A DNA stretch of 44,640 bases from Pseudomonas sp. GD03858 (GCF_029840925.1 NZ_JAOCDM010000035.1:1-44640); one strand, 5' to 3'. Shown: positions 1 to 9,806, counted from the stretch's first letter. Numbers and translations are program-made. The notes: generated by a model not told the origin, from the sequence alone.

Positions 1-5
1 CGGAA

Positions 6-37
6 ACGAAACAGGCCGCGTACGCGGCCTGTTTCGT
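6..37 (-). terminator. Rho-independent terminator after ppiD
   Basis: A perfect palindrome with arms ACGAAACAGGCCGCG and its complement, followed on the minus strand by a short T-rich tail (TTTCCG). It begins 14 bases beyond the ppiD stop codon and so should end the hupB-ppiD side of transcription. The symmetry means it could also act on the opposite strand. Confidence 0.8.
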
Positions 38-51
38 GATCAGCGCACTAC

Positions 52-1911
52 TCAGTAGCGCGTGATGTCGGCACTGCCTTCGAGCAGCTTGCGGTACGCC
101 GCAAAGTCCTGCGAGCCAGCACGCGAAGCGAGGTAGCGGCGAATCTGCGCCTTCTCTTCGTCGGTGGCGGCGGCGCCTTCGTTGACGCCCTTGAGCTGCA
201 GCACGACCAGGCTGCCGTCGCCCAGGACCACGCTGCCGTAGACCGGCTTGTCCTTGGACGCAGGCTTGCCCAGGCGGAACACTGCCTGCAGTTCAGCCGG
301 GTCGATGCCGTCCTGGCCACGGGTGGCCGCTTCCTGGACTTTCCAGTGCTGGCTGTCAGCCTTGATTGCCCCTGCACGCAGGTCGGCGATCAACTTGTCG
401 GCCTTGGCCTTGAGTTCGGCAGTCGCCTTCTCCTTGGCCAGGTGCTCGCCAATGTTCTTGGCGACCGCCTCCAGAGGCAACTGCTCCGGCTTGCGATGCT
501 CCTTGACGCGCAAGACCACCACGGTCTCAGGATCGAGCTCGATACCGTTGCTGTTAGCGCCCTCTTCCAGCACCTCTTCGCTGAACGCGGCCTGGATCAC
601 GCCACGGTTGGCGGTGATGCCTTCGCCACCCTCGCGGCCGAACGCCGCCGAAGTGTGCACTTTCAGGCCCAGATCCTGTGCCGGCTGCGCCAGGTCGGAA
701 GCCTCGAACGAGGCGTCTTCGAGCTGCTTGGTGGCTTCGACGAAGCGCTGCTCCACCTGCTGGGTCTTCAGCTCGTGGGTCAGCTTGTCTTTCAGGCTGG
801 CGAAGCTAGGTACATCGGGAGCCTCGACGCCCAGCAGCTTGATCAGGTGGTAGCCGTACTCGGTGCGAACCGGGGCGGAAACCTGCTCCTTGCTCAGCTT
901 GTACAGCGCGTCCTCGAAGGCCGGGTCGTACACGCCAGGGCCGGCAAAGCCGAGGTCACCACCCGCGCTGGCAGAGCCAGGATCCTGGGAGAACTCCTTG
1001 GCCAGGGCGGCGAAATCCTCACCCTTTTGCAGGCGTTGCTGGATCTCTTCGATGCGGGCCTTGGCCTGAGCGTCGCTGGTCTTGTCGTTGACCTCGATGA
1101 GGATGTGGGCAGCATGACGCTGCTCGCCAAGGTTGGCGATTTCCTTCTCGTACAGTGCCTTGAGCGCGTCGTCATCGACCTTGACCTGGTCGAAGAACGC
1201 CGACTTCTTCAGCTCGATGTAGTCGATGACCACCTGATCAGGGGTCATGAACTCCTTGGCATGCTGGTCGTAGTGAGCCTTGACTTCCTCATCGCTCACC
1301 TTCACCGCGGCCGGATCGGCCTTGAAGGTCAGCGAGGCGAAGTCGCGGGTCTGCTTCTCCAGGCGGGCGAAGGCGTCGACCTGCTTGTCGGTGACGAAGC
1401 TGCTGCCGGCAAGGCCGGTGCGCAGCTGGCCGATGAGCATTTCCTGGGCGAGCATTTCGCGGAACTGCATGCGGCCATAGCCCATCTGGCGGATGACCGA
1501 GTCGAAGCGCTCGGCGCTGAACTTGCCATCGACCTGGAACTCAGGCGTCTGCAGGATCAGCTGATCCAGCGCGGCCTCGGAAAAAGCGAACTTGGCGTCT
1601 TCGGCACCCTGCAACAGCAGCTTGCGGTCGATCAGCCCCTTGAGCGCGGCTTCGCGCAGCATCTTTTCGTCCAGCAGCGCAGGGTCGAAATCCTTGCCCA
1701 GCTGTTGCATCAGCTGGCGGCGCTGCATGTCCACGGCCTGACTCAGCTCGTTCTGGCTGATGGTCTGACCGTTCACCTTGGCGGCGTCCTGGCTATGGCT
1801 GGCGGCCTGGAAAATAGCCTCGAAGCCGGTCAACGCCATCAACACGACGATAAGGCCGATGATGGTCTTGGCAATCCAACCTTGTGAATTGTCCCTGATA
1901 TTCTGCAGCAT
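52..1911 (-). CDS. ppiD: PpiD, membrane-anchored periplasmic peptidyl-prolyl isomerase/chaperone
   Basis: 619 residues. An N-terminal segment (about residues 16-34) is a single membrane anchor; the rest is periplasmic. A SurA-like N-terminal chaperone region follows, then one parvulin (PpiC-type) domain starting near residue 266 at HAAHIL and running to about 360, then a helical C-terminal region. PpiD sits at the SecYEG exit and assists folding of outer-membrane and periplasmic proteins (family knowledge). An ATG 26 codons further upstream is in frame, but the chosen ATG has a GGGGGA ribosome-binding site 5 bases upstream and starts the conserved MLQNIRDNSQG sequence. It is last in the order clpP-clpX-lon-hupB-ppiD, the usual gammaproteobacterial arrangement. 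Confidence 0.95.
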   Translation of the reverse strand: MLQNIRDNSQGWIAKTIIGLIVVLMALTGFEAIFQAASHSQDAAKVNGQTISQNELSQAVDMQRRQLMQQLGKDFDPALLDEKMLREAALKGLIDRKLLLQGAEDAKFAFSEAALDQLILQTPEFQVDGKFSAERFDSVIRQMGYGRMQFREMLAQEMLIGQLRTGLAGSSFVTDKQVDAFARLEKQTRDFASLTFKADPAAVKVSDEEVKAHYDQHAKEFMTPDQVVIDYIELKKSAFFDQVKVDDDALKALYEKEIANLGEQRHAAHILIEVNDKTSDAQAKARIEEIQQRLQKGEDFAALAKEFSQDPGSASAGGDLGFAGPGVYDPAFEDALYKLSKEQVSAPVRTEYGYHLIKLLGVEAPDVPSFASLKDKLTHELKTQQVEQRFVEATKQLEDASFEASDLAQPAQDLGLKVHTSAAFGREGGEGITANRGVIQAAFSEEVLEEGANSNGIELDPETVVVLRVKEHRKPEQLPLEAVAKNIGEHLAKEKATAELKAKADKLIADLRAGAIKADSQHWKVQEAATRGQDGIDPAELQAVFRLGKPASKDKPVYGSVVLGDGSLVVLQLKGVNEGAAATDEEKAQIRRYLASRAGSQDFAAYRKLLEGSADITRY

Positions 1912-1979
1912 GCGTCCCCCAGAAACGGCTGTACCACTGCATCGACAACCGCGGAGCGTGGGTAGAATCCTGATAGAAG

Positions 1980-2006
1980 AAAGGCGCATCCAGTGGATGC
2001 GCCTTT
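1980..2006 (-). terminator. Terminator between hupB and ppiD
   Basis: Inverted repeat AAGGCGCATCC / GGATGCGCCTT with a 3-base loop. On the minus strand it is followed by TTTCTTCT, and on the plus strand by TTTT, so it looks bidirectional. It lies about 85 bases after the hupB stop and about 70 bases before the ppiD start, suggesting that ppiD has its own promoter or depends on read-through. Confidence 0.75.
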
Positions 2007-2090
2007 TCGAAGCGAGCGTGCCAGCGGGAACGTTTGCGACCCGCCGTCACGCGGTCGGCCCAGGCTTGCCCGGACCGGCTGAAAGACGAC

Positions 2091-2363
2091 TTAGTTGACG
2101 GCGTCTTTCAGGCCCTTGCCAGCCTTGAAGCCTGGAACCTTGGCGGCAGCGATCTTGATCGCCTTGCCGGTTTGCGGGTTGCGGCCGGTGCGCTCGGCGC
2201 GCTCCTTGACCGAGAAGGTACCGAAGCCAACCAGTACGACGTCGTCGCCTGCTTTCAGGGCACCGGTCACGGAGTCAATGACTGCGTCCAGCGCACGGCC
2301 GGCTACAGCTTTCGGGATGTCAGCAGATGCGGCGATAGCGTCAATCAGTTCCGACTTGTTCAC
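2091..2363 (-). CDS. hupB: HU-beta, nucleoid DNA-bending protein
   Basis: 90 residues, the standard length of HU. It begins [12 protein letters not shown] and has the conserved DNA-binding beta-arm region with [10 protein letters not shown] (about residues 58-67), ending in the typical [15 protein letters not shown] dimers bind and bend DNA without strong sequence specificity and compact the nucleoid. It lies immediately downstream of lon, as in other pseudomonads, but has its own near-consensus promoter about 100 bases upstream and a terminator downstream, so it is probably expressed mostly independently of lon. Confidence 0.98.
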   Translation of the reverse strand: MNKSELIDAIAASADIPKAVAGRALDAVIDSVTGALKAGDDVVLVGFGTFSVKERAERTGRNPQTGKAIKIAAAKVPGFKAGKGLKDAVN

Positions 2364-2461
2364 TCTAAGTCCCCTTATATCTCTATTGAGTTTGTTTCTA
2401 AGTATGTAATGAAAAGCTTATGAAACGAGCGCTGGGTGGCCTGTTGACACTGGCGTGCCGC

Positions 2462-2491
2462 TTTATAGCAAGGGCCGGAAAAAACTGTCAA
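2462..2491 (-). promoter_or_regulatory. Strong sigma70 promoter of hupB
   Basis: On the minus strand a perfect -35 box TTGACA is separated by 18 bases from a -10 box TATAAA (or 17 bases from CTATAA). It sits in the lon-hupB intergenic gap, about 100 bases before the hupB start codon. This fits the high expression expected of HU. Confidence 0.75.
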
Positions 2492-2516
2492 CCAACGCCC
2501 CCCAGCGAAATACGTA

Positions 2517-4913
2517 TTAATGCGTGCTGATTCTTTCCTTGGCATCACCGTCGCGCTTTTCATCTTTCGCGACGATCTCCGGAGCCACATCTGGCAAGGG
2601 CTCCGGGGCGTATTGCAGCGCAATTTGGAGGACTTCGTCAATCCATTTGACCGGTTTGATCTGAAGATCCTGCTTGATGTCTTCTGGAATCTCCTTGAGA
2701 TCGCGAACATTCTCTTCGGGAATGATCACCGTCTTGATCCCGCCGCGGTGTGCCGCCAACAGTTTTTCCTTGAGCCCGCCAATGGCCAGTACTTGGCCGC
2801 GCAGCGTGATCTCGCCGGTCATCGCCACATCGGCGCGCACCGGGATCTGGGTCAGCGCCGACACCAGCGCGGTGCACATGCCGATGCCCGCGCTAGGGCC
2901 ATCCTTCGGCGTCGCGCCTTCGGGCATATGGATGTGAACGTCGCGCTTCTCGTGGAAATCTGCGGCGATCCCCAGACTCTGGGCGCGGCTACGCACGACC
3001 GTCTGCGCGGCGGTGATCGACTCGACCATGACGTCACCCAGCGAGCCGGTCTTGATCAACTGGCCCTTGCCAGGGATGACCACGGCTTCGATGGTGAGCA
3101 ACTCGCCACCCACCTGGGTCCAGGCCAGGCCGGTAACCTGGCCGATCTGATCCTGCTGCTCGGCAAGGCCGTAGCGGAACTTGCGCACGCCAAGCAACTG
3201 CTCGAGCTGCTCGCCGCTGACCTTGACCTTCACCTGCTTGGCGCCGGTATGTTCCTTGACCACCTTTCGGCAAACCTTGGCGATCTGACGCTCCAGACCA
3301 CGCACACCGGCTTCGCGGGTGTAGTAGCGAATGATGTCGCGGATGGCCGACACCTCGACCTCCAGCTCGTCTTTCTTCAAGCCGTTGGCCTTGACCTGCT
3401 TGGGCACCAGGTACTTGACCGCGATGTTGATCTTCTCGTCCTCGGTGTAGCCCGGCAGGCGGATGACTTCCATGCGGTCGAGCAGCGCCGGCGGGATGTT
3501 CATCGAGTTCGAGGTGCACAGGAACATCACGTCCGAGAGGTCGTAGTCGACTTCCAGGTAGTGGTCGTTGAAGTTGTGGTTCTGCTCCGGATCGAGCACT
3601 TCCAACAGCGCCGAGGCCGGGTCGCCACGCATGTCGCTGCCCATCTTGTCGATCTCGTCGAGCAGGAACAGTGGATTGCGTACGCCAACCTTGGTCATTT
3701 TCTGAATCAGACGACCCGGCATCGAGCCGATGTAGGTGCGACGATGGCCACGAATCTCGGCCTCGTCGCGCACGCCACCCAAGGCCATGCGCACGAACTT
3801 GCGGTTGGTGGCGGCGGCGATCGACTCGGCCAGCGAGGTCTTGCCCACGCCGGGCGGACCAACCAGGCACAGCACCGGGCCACGGATCTTCTTCACCCGT
3901 TTCTGCACGGCGAGGTACTCGAGGATGCGCTCCTTGACCTCTTCCAGGCCGTAGTGATCCGCGTCGAGGATCTCCTCGGCCTTGGCCAGATCCAGGCGCA
4001 CCTTGCTCTGGGCTTTCCATGGCACCTGCACCAGCCAATCGAGGTACGAGCGTACCACGGTGGCCTCCGCCGACATCGGCGACATCTGCTTGAGCTTGTT
4101 CAGCTCGGCCTGGGCCTTGGCCAGGGCATCCTTGGGCAGGCCCGCGGCATCGATACGCTTTTTCAGCTCTTCGACTTCGTTGTGGCCTTCGTCGCCATCA
4201 CCGAGTTCCTTTTGAATGGCCTTCATCTGCTCATTCAGGTAGTACTCGCGCTGGCTGCGCTCCATCTGTTTCTTCACGCGGCCGCGAATGCGCTTCTCTA
4301 CCTGCAGCAGGTCGATTTCCGCATCCAGCAGCGCCAGAACGTGCTCGACGCGGGTCTGCAGGTCGATGATCTCGAGGATCTCCTGCTTCTGCTCGATCTT
4401 CAGCGCCATGTGCGCGGCCATGGTATCGACCAGGCGGCCAGGCTCTTCGATGCTGTTGAGCGAAGACAGCACTTCGGCCGGCACTTTCTTGCCCAGTTGC
4501 ACGTACTGCTCGAATTGCGACAGCAGCGTGCGCACGAACACTTCGGACTCGCGCTCGGCGGTCTCGGTTTCGTCGATCAGACTGACTTCGGCGCGGACAT
4601 GGCCATCGACTTCGTTGAAGCGCTCGACGGCGCCGCGTTGCTCACCCTCGACCAGCACCTTGACGGTGCCATCGGGCAGCTTGAGCAATTGCAGCACGGT
4701 GGCGACAGTGCCCACGCGATACAGGGCGTCTTCGCCCGGATCGTCGTCGGCAGGATTCTTCTGGGCCAGCAGGAGGATCTGCTTCTCGCCCGTCATCGCA
4801 GCCTCGAGGGCCTCGATGGACTTCTCACGCCCCACGAACAGTGGGATGACCATATGCGGATAGACGACAACGTCACGCAATGGCAAAAGAGGCAAGTCGA
4901 GGGTGGTCTTCAT
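2517..4913 (-). CDS. lon: Lon ATP-dependent serine protease
   Basis: 798 residues, close to E. coli Lon (784). An N-terminal substrate-binding domain (about 1-300) is followed by an AAA+ module with Walker A GPPGVGKT (about 351-358) and a C-terminal protease domain. The catalytic dyad is Ser674 (in GPSAG) and Lys717 (in GLKEK), in the same spacing as E. coli Ser679/Lys722. It forms cytosolic hexamers that degrade misfolded proteins and specific regulators. The ATG is preceded by GAGG. A sigma32-like promoter lies about 60-90 bases upstream. P. putida strains usually carry a second lon elsewhere; this copy is the one in the clpX-hupB context. Confidence 0.97.
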   Translation of the reverse strand: MKTTLDLPLLPLRDVVVYPHMVIPLFVGREKSIEALEAAMTGEKQILLLAQKNPADDDPGEDALYRVGTVATVLQLLKLPDGTVKVLVEGEQRGAVERFNEVDGHVRAEVSLIDETETAERESEVFVRTLLSQFEQYVQLGKKVPAEVLSSLNSIEEPGRLVDTMAAHMALKIEQKQEILEIIDLQTRVEHVLALLDAEIDLLQVEKRIRGRVKKQMERSQREYYLNEQMKAIQKELGDGDEGHNEVEELKKRIDAAGLPKDALAKAQAELNKLKQMSPMSAEATVVRSYLDWLVQVPWKAQSKVRLDLAKAEEILDADHYGLEEVKERILEYLAVQKRVKKIRGPVLCLVGPPGVGKTSLAESIAAATNRKFVRMALGGVRDEAEIRGHRRTYIGSMPGRLIQKMTKVGVRNPLFLLDEIDKMGSDMRGDPASALLEVLDPEQNHNFNDHYLEVDYDLSDVMFLCTSNSMNIPPALLDRMEVIRLPGYTEDEKINIAVKYLVPKQVKANGLKKDELEVEVSAIRDIIRYYTREAGVRGLERQIAKVCRKVVKEHTGAKQVKVKVSGEQLEQLLGVRKFRYGLAEQQDQIGQVTGLAWTQVGGELLTIEAVVIPGKGQLIKTGSLGDVMVESITAAQTVVRSRAQSLGIAADFHEKRDVHIHMPEGATPKDGPSAGIGMCTALVSALTQIPVRADVAMTGEITLRGQVLAIGGLKEKLLAAHRGGIKTVIIPEENVRDLKEIPEDIKQDLQIKPVKWIDEVLQIALQYAPEPLPDVAPEIVAKDEKRDGDAKERISTH

Positions 4914-4970
4914 GATTTCGCCTCTACAGCGGCCTTGTGGCCGGAAACCGTTGGAAATGGTGCTTGGGGC

Positions 4971-5001
4971 TAATGTGGGGGCAGCCCTGCAAAATTACAA
5001 G
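4971..5001 (-). promoter_or_regulatory. Heat-shock (sigma32-type) promoter of lon
   Basis: The minus strand reads CTTGTAA, then 14 bases, then CCCCACATT, close to the sigma32 consensus CTTGAAA-N(11-16)-CCCCATNT. It is placed about 60 bases before the lon start codon, downstream of the clpX terminator. This is expected for lon, a classical heat-shock gene; the assignment is by pattern only. Confidence 0.6.
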
Positions 5002-5021
5002 CGCCGGGGCCATGAAATGCA

Positions 5022-5045
5022 GAAAGGGGCCCTAGGGCCCCTTTC
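5022..5045 (-). terminator. Terminator after clpX
   Basis: A perfect 24-base palindrome (arm GAAAGGGGCCC), followed on the minus strand by TGCATTTC. It lies 21 bases past the clpX stop and separates clpX from the lon promoter. Confidence 0.75.
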
Positions 5046-5066
5046 CTTTTGCTGCATCCCACCTGA

Positions 5067-6350
5067 TCAGGCGTCGGGAGCGGCCTTGGCTTGCGGCTCG
5101 CTGTTCTCGTAGATCAGCAATGGCTGCGAAGTCCCCTCGATGACGCTCTCGTCGATCACCACCTTGCTGACTTCCTTCTGCGAAGGAATCTCGTACATGG
5201 TCTCGAGCAGCACGCCCTCGAGGATCGAACGCAGGCCACGGGCGCCGGTCTTGCGCTCCAGGGCTTTGCGCGCGACGGCCTTGAGCGCATCGCTGCGGAA
5301 CTCGAGATCGACGTCTTCCATCTCGAACAGCTTGGCGTATTGCTTGGTCAAGGCGTTCTTCGGCTCGGTGAGGATCTGCATCAGCGCAGCCTCGTCCAGC
5401 TCGTCCAGCGTCGCCAATACTGGCAGACGACCCACGAACTCCGGGATCAGACCGAACTTGACCAGATCGTCCGGCTCGACCTCACGCAGCGACTCGCCGA
5501 CTTTCTTGCCTTCTTCCTTGCTGCGCACTTCGGCACTGAAGCCAATTCCACCCTTGGTGGAGCGGTTCTGGATGACCTTTTCCAGCCCCGAGAAGGCGCC
5601 ACCGCAGATGAACAGGATATTGCGGGTATCGACCTGCAGGAATTCCTGTTGCGGGTGCTTGCGCCCGCCTTGCGGCGGCACGGAGGCAACGGTGCCTTCG
5701 ATCAGTTTCAGCAACGCCTGCTGCACACCCTCGCCCGATACATCACGGGTGATGGACGGGTTGTCCGACTTGCGCGAGATCTTGTCGATCTCGTCGATGT
5801 AGACGATGCCCATCTGGGCTTTTTCCACGTCGTAGTCGCACTTCTGCAGCAGTTTCTGAATGATGTTCTCGACGTCCTCACCGACATAACCGGCTTCGGT
5901 CAGGGTGGTGGCGTCGGCAATGGTGAACGGTACGTTCAACAGGCGCGCGAGCGTCTCGGCGAGCAGCGTCTTGCCCGAGCCGGTCGGCCCGATCAGCAGG
6001 ATGTTGCTTTTGCCCAGTTCGACTTCGTCGCCTTTCTTGTCACGCTGGTTCAGGCGCTTGTAGTGGTTGTACACCGCTACTGCCAGGACCTTTTTCGCGC
6101 GTTCCTGACCAATGACGTACTGGTCCAGGATTCCGCTGATTTCTTTCGGCGAGGGTAGCTTGTGCGCGTTGCTCTCGGCCTGGGCTTCCTGCACCTCCTC
6201 ACGGATGATGTCATTGCACAGGTCGACGCACTCGTCGCAGATAAATACCGAGGGGCCGGCAATCAATTTGCGCACTTCGTGCTGGCTTTTGCCGCAGAAG
6301 GAGCAGTAGAGCAATTTGCCGTTGTCCTCGCCGTTACGGGTGTCAGTCAT
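5067..6350 (-). CDS. clpX: ClpX, ATPase/unfoldase subunit of ClpXP
   Basis: 427 residues. The N-terminal zinc-binding domain has Cys16, Cys19, Cys38 and Cys41. The AAA+ domain shows Walker A GPTGSGKT (121-128), the pore loop GYVGED with Tyr155, Walker B VYIDEIDK, and an IGF loop (GGIGF) for docking to ClpP. It unfolds tagged substrates in the cytosol and threads them into ClpP. The frame is open for 15 more codons upstream, but [12 protein letters not shown] is the conserved start. It follows clpP at 108 bases, long enough for its own promoter, and is closed by a terminator. Confidence 0.97.
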   Translation of the reverse strand: MTDTRNGEDNGKLLYCSFCGKSQHEVRKLIAGPSVFICDECVDLCNDIIREEVQEAQAESNAHKLPSPKEISGILDQYVIGQERAKKVLAVAVYNHYKRLNQRDKKGDEVELGKSNILLIGPTGSGKTLLAETLARLLNVPFTIADATTLTEAGYVGEDVENIIQKLLQKCDYDVEKAQMGIVYIDEIDKISRKSDNPSITRDVSGEGVQQALLKLIEGTVASVPPQGGRKHPQQEFLQVDTRNILFICGGAFSGLEKVIQNRSTKGGIGFSAEVRSKEEGKKVGESLREVEPDDLVKFGLIPEFVGRLPVLATLDELDEAALMQILTEPKNALTKQYAKLFEMEDVDLEFRSDALKAVARKALERKTGARGLRSILEGVLLETMYEIPSQKEVSKVVIDESVIEGTSQPLLIYENSEPQAKAAPDA

Positions 6351-6458
6351 TCGATCGATCCAATCCGGTAGGCTTGAAACACAAGATGAAGGCAATCGCT
6401 GGCTTTTTCAAGTCCGCGCACGGGCGCAATCCGCGCCCGCGCGCTCTGGCGTATTGCT

Positions 6459-7100
6459 TCAGGATGCCAGTTGCCGCTTGTCGTAGACCGAGTCGATCAG
6501 GCCGTACTCGGCCGCGCGCGCGGCGCTCATGAAGTTGTCGCGCTCGGTGTCGCGCTTGATGGTCTCGAGGTCCTGGCCGGTGTGGTGGGCCAGCAGCTCG
6601 TTCAAGCGCGCCTTGATGTTGAGGATTTCCTGGGCGTGGATCTCGATGTCGGTCGCCTGCCCCTGGAAACCACCCAGCGGCTGGTGAATCATCACCCGCG
6701 AGTTGGGCAGGCAGTGGCGCTTGCCAGCGGCACCGGCCGCGAGCAGGAAGGCGCCCATGCTGCAGGCCTGGCCGATGCAGATGGTCGAGACGTCCGGCTT
6801 GATGAACTGCATGGTGTCGTAGATCGACATGCCGGCAGTTACCGAGCCGCCCGGGGAGTTGATATAAAGATGGATATCCTTGTCCGGGTTTTCCGCTTCC
6901 AGGAACAGCAGCTGCGCCACCACCAGGTTGGCCATGTAGTCTTCTACGGGGCCGACCAGGAAGATCACGCGCTCCTTCAGGAGGCGCGAGTAGATGTCGT
7001 AGGCACGTTCGCCACGGGCGGACTGCTCGATAACCATCGGGACCAGGCCGCCTGCGGCCTGGATGTCAGAGCTTTGCTGAATATAAGAATTGCGGGACAT
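6459..7100 (-). CDS. clpP: ClpP, ATP-dependent serine protease subunit
   Basis: 213 residues from MSRNSYIQQ. The catalytic triad is Ser114 (GQACSMGA), His139 (MIHQPLGG) and Asp188, exactly three residues offset from E. coli Ser111/His136/Asp185. It forms a tetradecameric chamber in the cytosol fed by ClpX or ClpA. In-frame ATGs 9 and 14 codons upstream would give 222 or 227 residues, but the longest would begin inside the tig-clpP hairpin, and the shorter form matches Pseudomonas ClpP as I know it. It lies 91 bases after tig. Confidence 0.96.
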   Translation of the reverse strand: MSRNSYIQQSSDIQAAGGLVPMVIEQSARGERAYDIYSRLLKERVIFLVGPVEDYMANLVVAQLLFLEAENPDKDIHLYINSPGGSVTAGMSIYDTMQFIKPDVSTICIGQACSMGAFLLAAGAAGKRHCLPNSRVMIHQPLGGFQGQATDIEIHAQEILNIKARLNELLAHHTGQDLETIKRDTERDNFMSAARAAEYGLIDSVYDKRQLAS

Positions 7101-7139
7101 GTCCTGCACTCGCTCCCAAATAGTCATGGCTTGAATACG

Positions 7140-7167
7140 CACAAGCCAGCGCGAAGGCTGGCTTGTG
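7140..7167 (-). other. Intercistronic hairpin between tig and clpP
   Basis: An 11-bp inverted repeat, CACAAGCCAGC / GCTGGCTTGTG with a six-base loop, 24 bases after the tig stop. It lacks a T-run on the minus strand, so it may attenuate transcription or protect the tig mRNA end rather than terminate fully. Confidence 0.5.
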
Positions 7168-7191
7168 GGGGTTTCCTACGAGAGTAGCCTG

Positions 7192-8505
7192 TTACTCAGC
7201 GGCGGCAGGAGCCTGTGCTGGTTTGACGGCTTCTTCGTACGAGACCGACTTGTCGGTCACAGTCGCTTTCTGCAGGACAGTATCTACAACTTGCTCTTCC
7301 AGCACAACCGAACGGACTTCGTTCAGTTGCTGGTCGTTCTTGTAGTACCAGGCGATGACCTGCTCAGGCTCCTGGTAGGCCGAGGCCATTTCCTCGATGA
7401 CTTCGCGAACCTTGGCATCATCCGGCTTCAGCTCGAACTGCTTGACCACTTCGGCGACGATCAGACCCAGGACCACGCGGCGCTTGGCCTGCTCTTCGAA
7501 CAGTTCGGCCGGCAGCTGGTCGGGCTTGATGTTGCCACCGAACTGCTGGACGGCCTGCACGCGCAGACGGTTGACTTCGTTTTCCAGCAGGGCTTTCGGC
7601 ACTTCGATCGGGTTGGCGGCCAGCAGACCGTCCATGACCTGGTTCTTGACCTTGGTCTTGATGGCCTGGCGCAGTTCGCGCTCCATGTTCTTGCGAACTT
7701 CGGCGCGGAAGCCTTCCAGGGTCGATTCCTTGATGCCGAACTGGGCGAAGAAGGCTTCGTTCAGCTCAGGCAGCACAGGCGCCGAGACGCTGTTGACGGT
7801 GATGGTGAACTCGGCGGCCTTGCCGGCCAGGTCCAGGTTCTGGTAGTCCTCGGGGAAGGTCACGTTGACCACGCGCTCTTCACCGGCCTTGGCGCCGACC
7901 AGGCCTTCTTCGAAGCCCGGGATCATGCGGCCGGAACCCAGCACCAGCTGAGTGCCCTTGGCCGAGCCGCCGGCGAAGGCTTCACCGTCGATCTTGCCGA
8001 CGAAGTCGATGTTGACCTGATCGTCGTTGGCTGCAGCGCGCTCGACGGCCTCGAAACGGGTGTTCTGCTTGCGCAGGACTTCCAGCATGTTGTCCAGGTC
8101 GGCATCGGCCACTTCGGCGCTCAGGCGCTCGACGGCGATCGAGTCGAAACCGGCAACGGTGAACTCAGGGAAGACTTCGAAGATGGCGACGAACTCGAGA
8201 TCCTTGCCCTTCTCGAACGACTTGGGCTCGACGGCGGGGGCGCCAGCCGGGTTCAGCTTCTGCTCGACCACGGCTTCATAGAAGGAAGCCTGGACCAGGT
8301 CACCGAAGGCCTCTTGACGAGCGGCATCTTCGTAACGCTGGCGGATCACGCTCATCGGCACCTTGCCCGGACGGAAGCCGGCAACCTTGGCGCGCTTGGC
8401 AGTCTGCTGCAGACGCTTGTTGACTTCGTTCTCGACGCGCTCGGCCGGAACGGCGATGGTCATGCGGCGCTCGAGAGCGGAAGTGTTTTCAACAGAAACT
8501 TGCAT
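7192..8505 (-). CDS. tig: Trigger factor, ribosome-associated chaperone and prolyl isomerase
   Basis: 437 residues. The N-terminal ribosome-docking domain carries the signature GFRPGK at residues 43-48, followed by an FKBP-type prolyl isomerase domain (about 150-245) and the C-terminal substrate-cradling arms. It binds at ribosomal protein L23 and shields nascent chains. The ATG has an excellent GAGGAA site; an in-frame ATG 20 codons upstream has no support from conservation. It is first in the tig-clpP-clpX-lon order. Confidence 0.97.
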   Translation of the reverse strand: MQVSVENTSALERRMTIAVPAERVENEVNKRLQQTAKRAKVAGFRPGKVPMSVIRQRYEDAARQEAFGDLVQASFYEAVVEQKLNPAGAPAVEPKSFEKGKDLEFVAIFEVFPEFTVAGFDSIAVERLSAEVADADLDNMLEVLRKQNTRFEAVERAAANDDQVNIDFVGKIDGEAFAGGSAKGTQLVLGSGRMIPGFEEGLVGAKAGEERVVNVTFPEDYQNLDLAGKAAEFTITVNSVSAPVLPELNEAFFAQFGIKESTLEGFRAEVRKNMERELRQAIKTKVKNQVMDGLLAANPIEVPKALLENEVNRLRVQAVQQFGGNIKPDQLPAELFEEQAKRRVVLGLIVAEVVKQFELKPDDAKVREVIEEMASAYQEPEQVIAWYYKNDQQLNEVRSVVLEEQVVDTVLQKATVTDKSVSYEEAVKPAQAPAAAE

Positions 8506-8742
8506 GGATATTCCTCGTTGCACAGACGTTAGCCGGCGATAGCCCGACTCCAGAATCAAGGGCAAGCATTCTAGTGACTCGTGCAGCAGAAGTCACCCCA
8601 CCCGGATTGTCGGCCCGCTATGCCGGTCGATTTCCTTGGAAGGCCCGCCCGCATTGGCGTCGAGCCTGTTTCATTCATGGCCGCGCGACACCTTGTGGCG
8701 CGCGCGGTTGTAAAACCTTGTCAAACAAACAGCGGCCAGTTG

Positions 8743-8771
8743 AGATATGGCTTTTTGTCGGTGATTTCAAG
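8743..8771 (-). promoter_or_regulatory. Possible promoter of tig (sigma32/sigma70-like)
   Basis: In the 327-base gap upstream of tig the minus strand reads CTTGAAA, 13-14 bases, then GCCATATCT. This partly fits the sigma32 consensus and also gives TTGAAA-N17-TATCTC for sigma70. It is about 240 bases before the start codon, implying a long leader. Nothing else convincing was seen in this gap. Confidence 0.3.
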
Positions 8772-8832
8772 GGAGCTTGCGTGAAGGCCTACAAGTGTTC
8801 GACTAATCACAACACAACCGGAAAACCCCGAC

Positions 8833-9132
8833 CTACTCCAGATCAATCCCATTGAACTGACAATACTCTTCCCACGCCAACCCCAGCGCCTCGGCCACCT
8901 CGCGATGGGTCTCCAGGCGCATGGCCTGCAACTGCTCAGGCGACTCGGCTATCAGCTGCAGCGCATACTCCCAAGGCTCGACGCCCTGCTCCTGCGCAGC
9001 GTCCTCGAATGCCCACTCGATCTGCCGGGCCTGCTCGCGGGCGTCCAGCTCGTGGATTTCCTCGAGCAGTTGCGGATTGGCCTCGGCGAAACGTTGCAGC
9101 GCCAGGGCCTGGCGCGCCTCTTTTGCGATCAT
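8833..9132 (-). CDS. Conserved hypothetical protein (possibly DUF6388 family)
   Basis: 99 residues, acidic and rich in Ala, Glu and Gln, predicted all-helical with no signal peptide or membrane segment, so probably cytosolic. It resembles a small Pseudomonas-restricted family that I recall as DUF6388; that assignment is tentative. The frame extends 12 codons upstream, but the internal ATG (MIAKEARQALALQRF) has a good GAGGAA site 8 bases before it. It lies alone between the tRNA cluster and tig, on the same strand as both. Function unknown. Confidence 0.7.
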   Translation of the reverse strand: MIAKEARQALALQRFAEANPQLLEEIHELDAREQARQIEWAFEDAAQEQGVEPWEYALQLIAESPEQLQAMRLETHREVAEALGLAWEEYCQFNGIDLE

Positions 9133-9235
9133 CTGCGCTATTCCTCTGCCGACCGTTCGGCCTACCATTCAACCGACTGAAATCTATCAGCTTTTGCAGC
9201 AAGGCCACCATAGGCCGCCAATACCAGAAACGACA

Positions 9236-9266
9236 AAGGCGCCCGGTCATACGACCAAGGCGCCTT
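9236..9266 (-). terminator. Terminator of the tRNA operon
   Basis: Outer arms AAGGCGCC / GGCGCCTT enclose a smaller GGTC/GACC stem, followed on the minus strand by TTTGTCGTTT. It lies 8 bases after the last tRNA-His gene. A closely related hairpin occurs inside the operon at 9489-9517. Confidence 0.75.
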
Positions 9267-9274
9267 CGAAAATA

Positions 9275-9351
9275 TGGGGTGGACGATGGGAATCGAACCC
9301 ACGACAACTGGAATCACAATCCAGCGCTCTACCAACTGAGCTACGCCCACC
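9275..9351 (-). tRNA. tRNA-His (GTG), copy 2
   Basis: A full cloverleaf on the minus strand: anticodon stem-loop CTGGATTGTGATTCCAG gives anticodon GTG, the T-loop reads GGTTCGATTCC, and CCA is encoded. The extra 5' G(-1) paired with C73, the identity element of tRNA-His, is present. The gene body is identical to the copy at 9528-9604. Last gene of the operon. Confidence 0.97.
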
Positions 9352-9386
9352 ATATAGCAGTGTTGCGGTACAGCCTTACAGAAACA

Positions 9387-9471
9387 TGGTGCGGACGAAG
9401 AGACTCGAACTCTTACAGCTTGCGCCGCTGGAACCTAAATCCAGTGTGTCTACCAATTTCACCACGTCCGC
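9387..9471 (-). tRNA. tRNA-Leu (TAG)
   Basis: 85 bases with the long variable arm typical of class II tRNAs. The anticodon loop TTTAGGT gives TAG, reading CUA-type leucine codons. The acceptor stem GCGGACG pairs with CGTCCGC, and CCA is encoded. Confidence 0.97.
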
Positions 9472-9488
9472 ATGAAACTCAAAAACAA

Positions 9489-9517
9489 AGGCGCCGGATC
9501 ATCAAATCGAGGCGCCT
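9489..9517 (-). terminator. Terminator-like hairpin inside the tRNA operon
   Basis: Arms AGGCGCC / GGCGCCT followed on the minus strand by TTTGTTTTTG, a good intrinsic-terminator tail. It lies just after the first tRNA-His and before tRNA-Leu, and it matches the terminator that follows the second tRNA-His. It is probably the remnant of a duplication of tRNA-His with its terminator; it may reduce expression of the two distal tRNAs or serve as a processing site. Confidence 0.6.
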
Positions 9518-9527
9518 CTGCAGAATC

Positions 9528-9604
9528 TGGGGTGGACGATGGGAATCGAACCCACGACAACTGGAATCACAATCCAGCGCTCTACCAACTGAGCTACGCC
9601 CACC
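9528..9604 (-). tRNA. tRNA-His (GTG), copy 1
   Basis: Same gene body as the copy at 9275-9351, including G(-1), anticodon GTG and encoded CCA. It is second in the operon after tRNA-Arg. Confidence 0.97.
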
Positions 9605-9640
9605 ATATTGCGGTGTTGCTTGCCACTTGCCCAGGCCTTA

Positions 9641-9717
9641 TGGCGCACCCGGCAGGACTCGAACCTGCGACCATCCGCTTAGAAGGCGGATGCTCTATCC
9701 AGCTGAGCTACGGGCGC
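9641..9717 (-). tRNA. tRNA-Arg (TCT)
   Basis: 77 bases. The anticodon loop CTTCTAA gives TCT, reading AGA/AGG codons. The acceptor stem GCGCCCG pairs with CGGGTGC with one G-T pair, and CCA is encoded. First gene of the operon, about 80-90 bases downstream of the predicted promoter. Confidence 0.97.
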
Positions 9718-9806
9718 TTAAGCTTTCAGTCCAACCGAACAAACGAACCGCTTATTCTGCCCGACTTTGCCAACCCGTGCCAGGCAGTGCCCGACAAGTG
9801 CGGCGA

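Noticed and set aside
346..1887. 513-codon open frame on the plus strand opposite ppiD
   Set aside because: Shadow of the high-GC ppiD gene; no recognisable domain and no ribosome-binding support.
2079..2111. CTGAAAGAC...GTCTTTCAG inverted repeat around the hupB stop codon
   Set aside because: It includes coding sequence and lacks a T-tract; the better terminator is at 1980-2006.
2520..4973. 817-codon open frame on the plus strand opposite lon
   Set aside because: Antisense shadow of lon produced by codon bias; low-complexity Leu/His/Gln-rich product.
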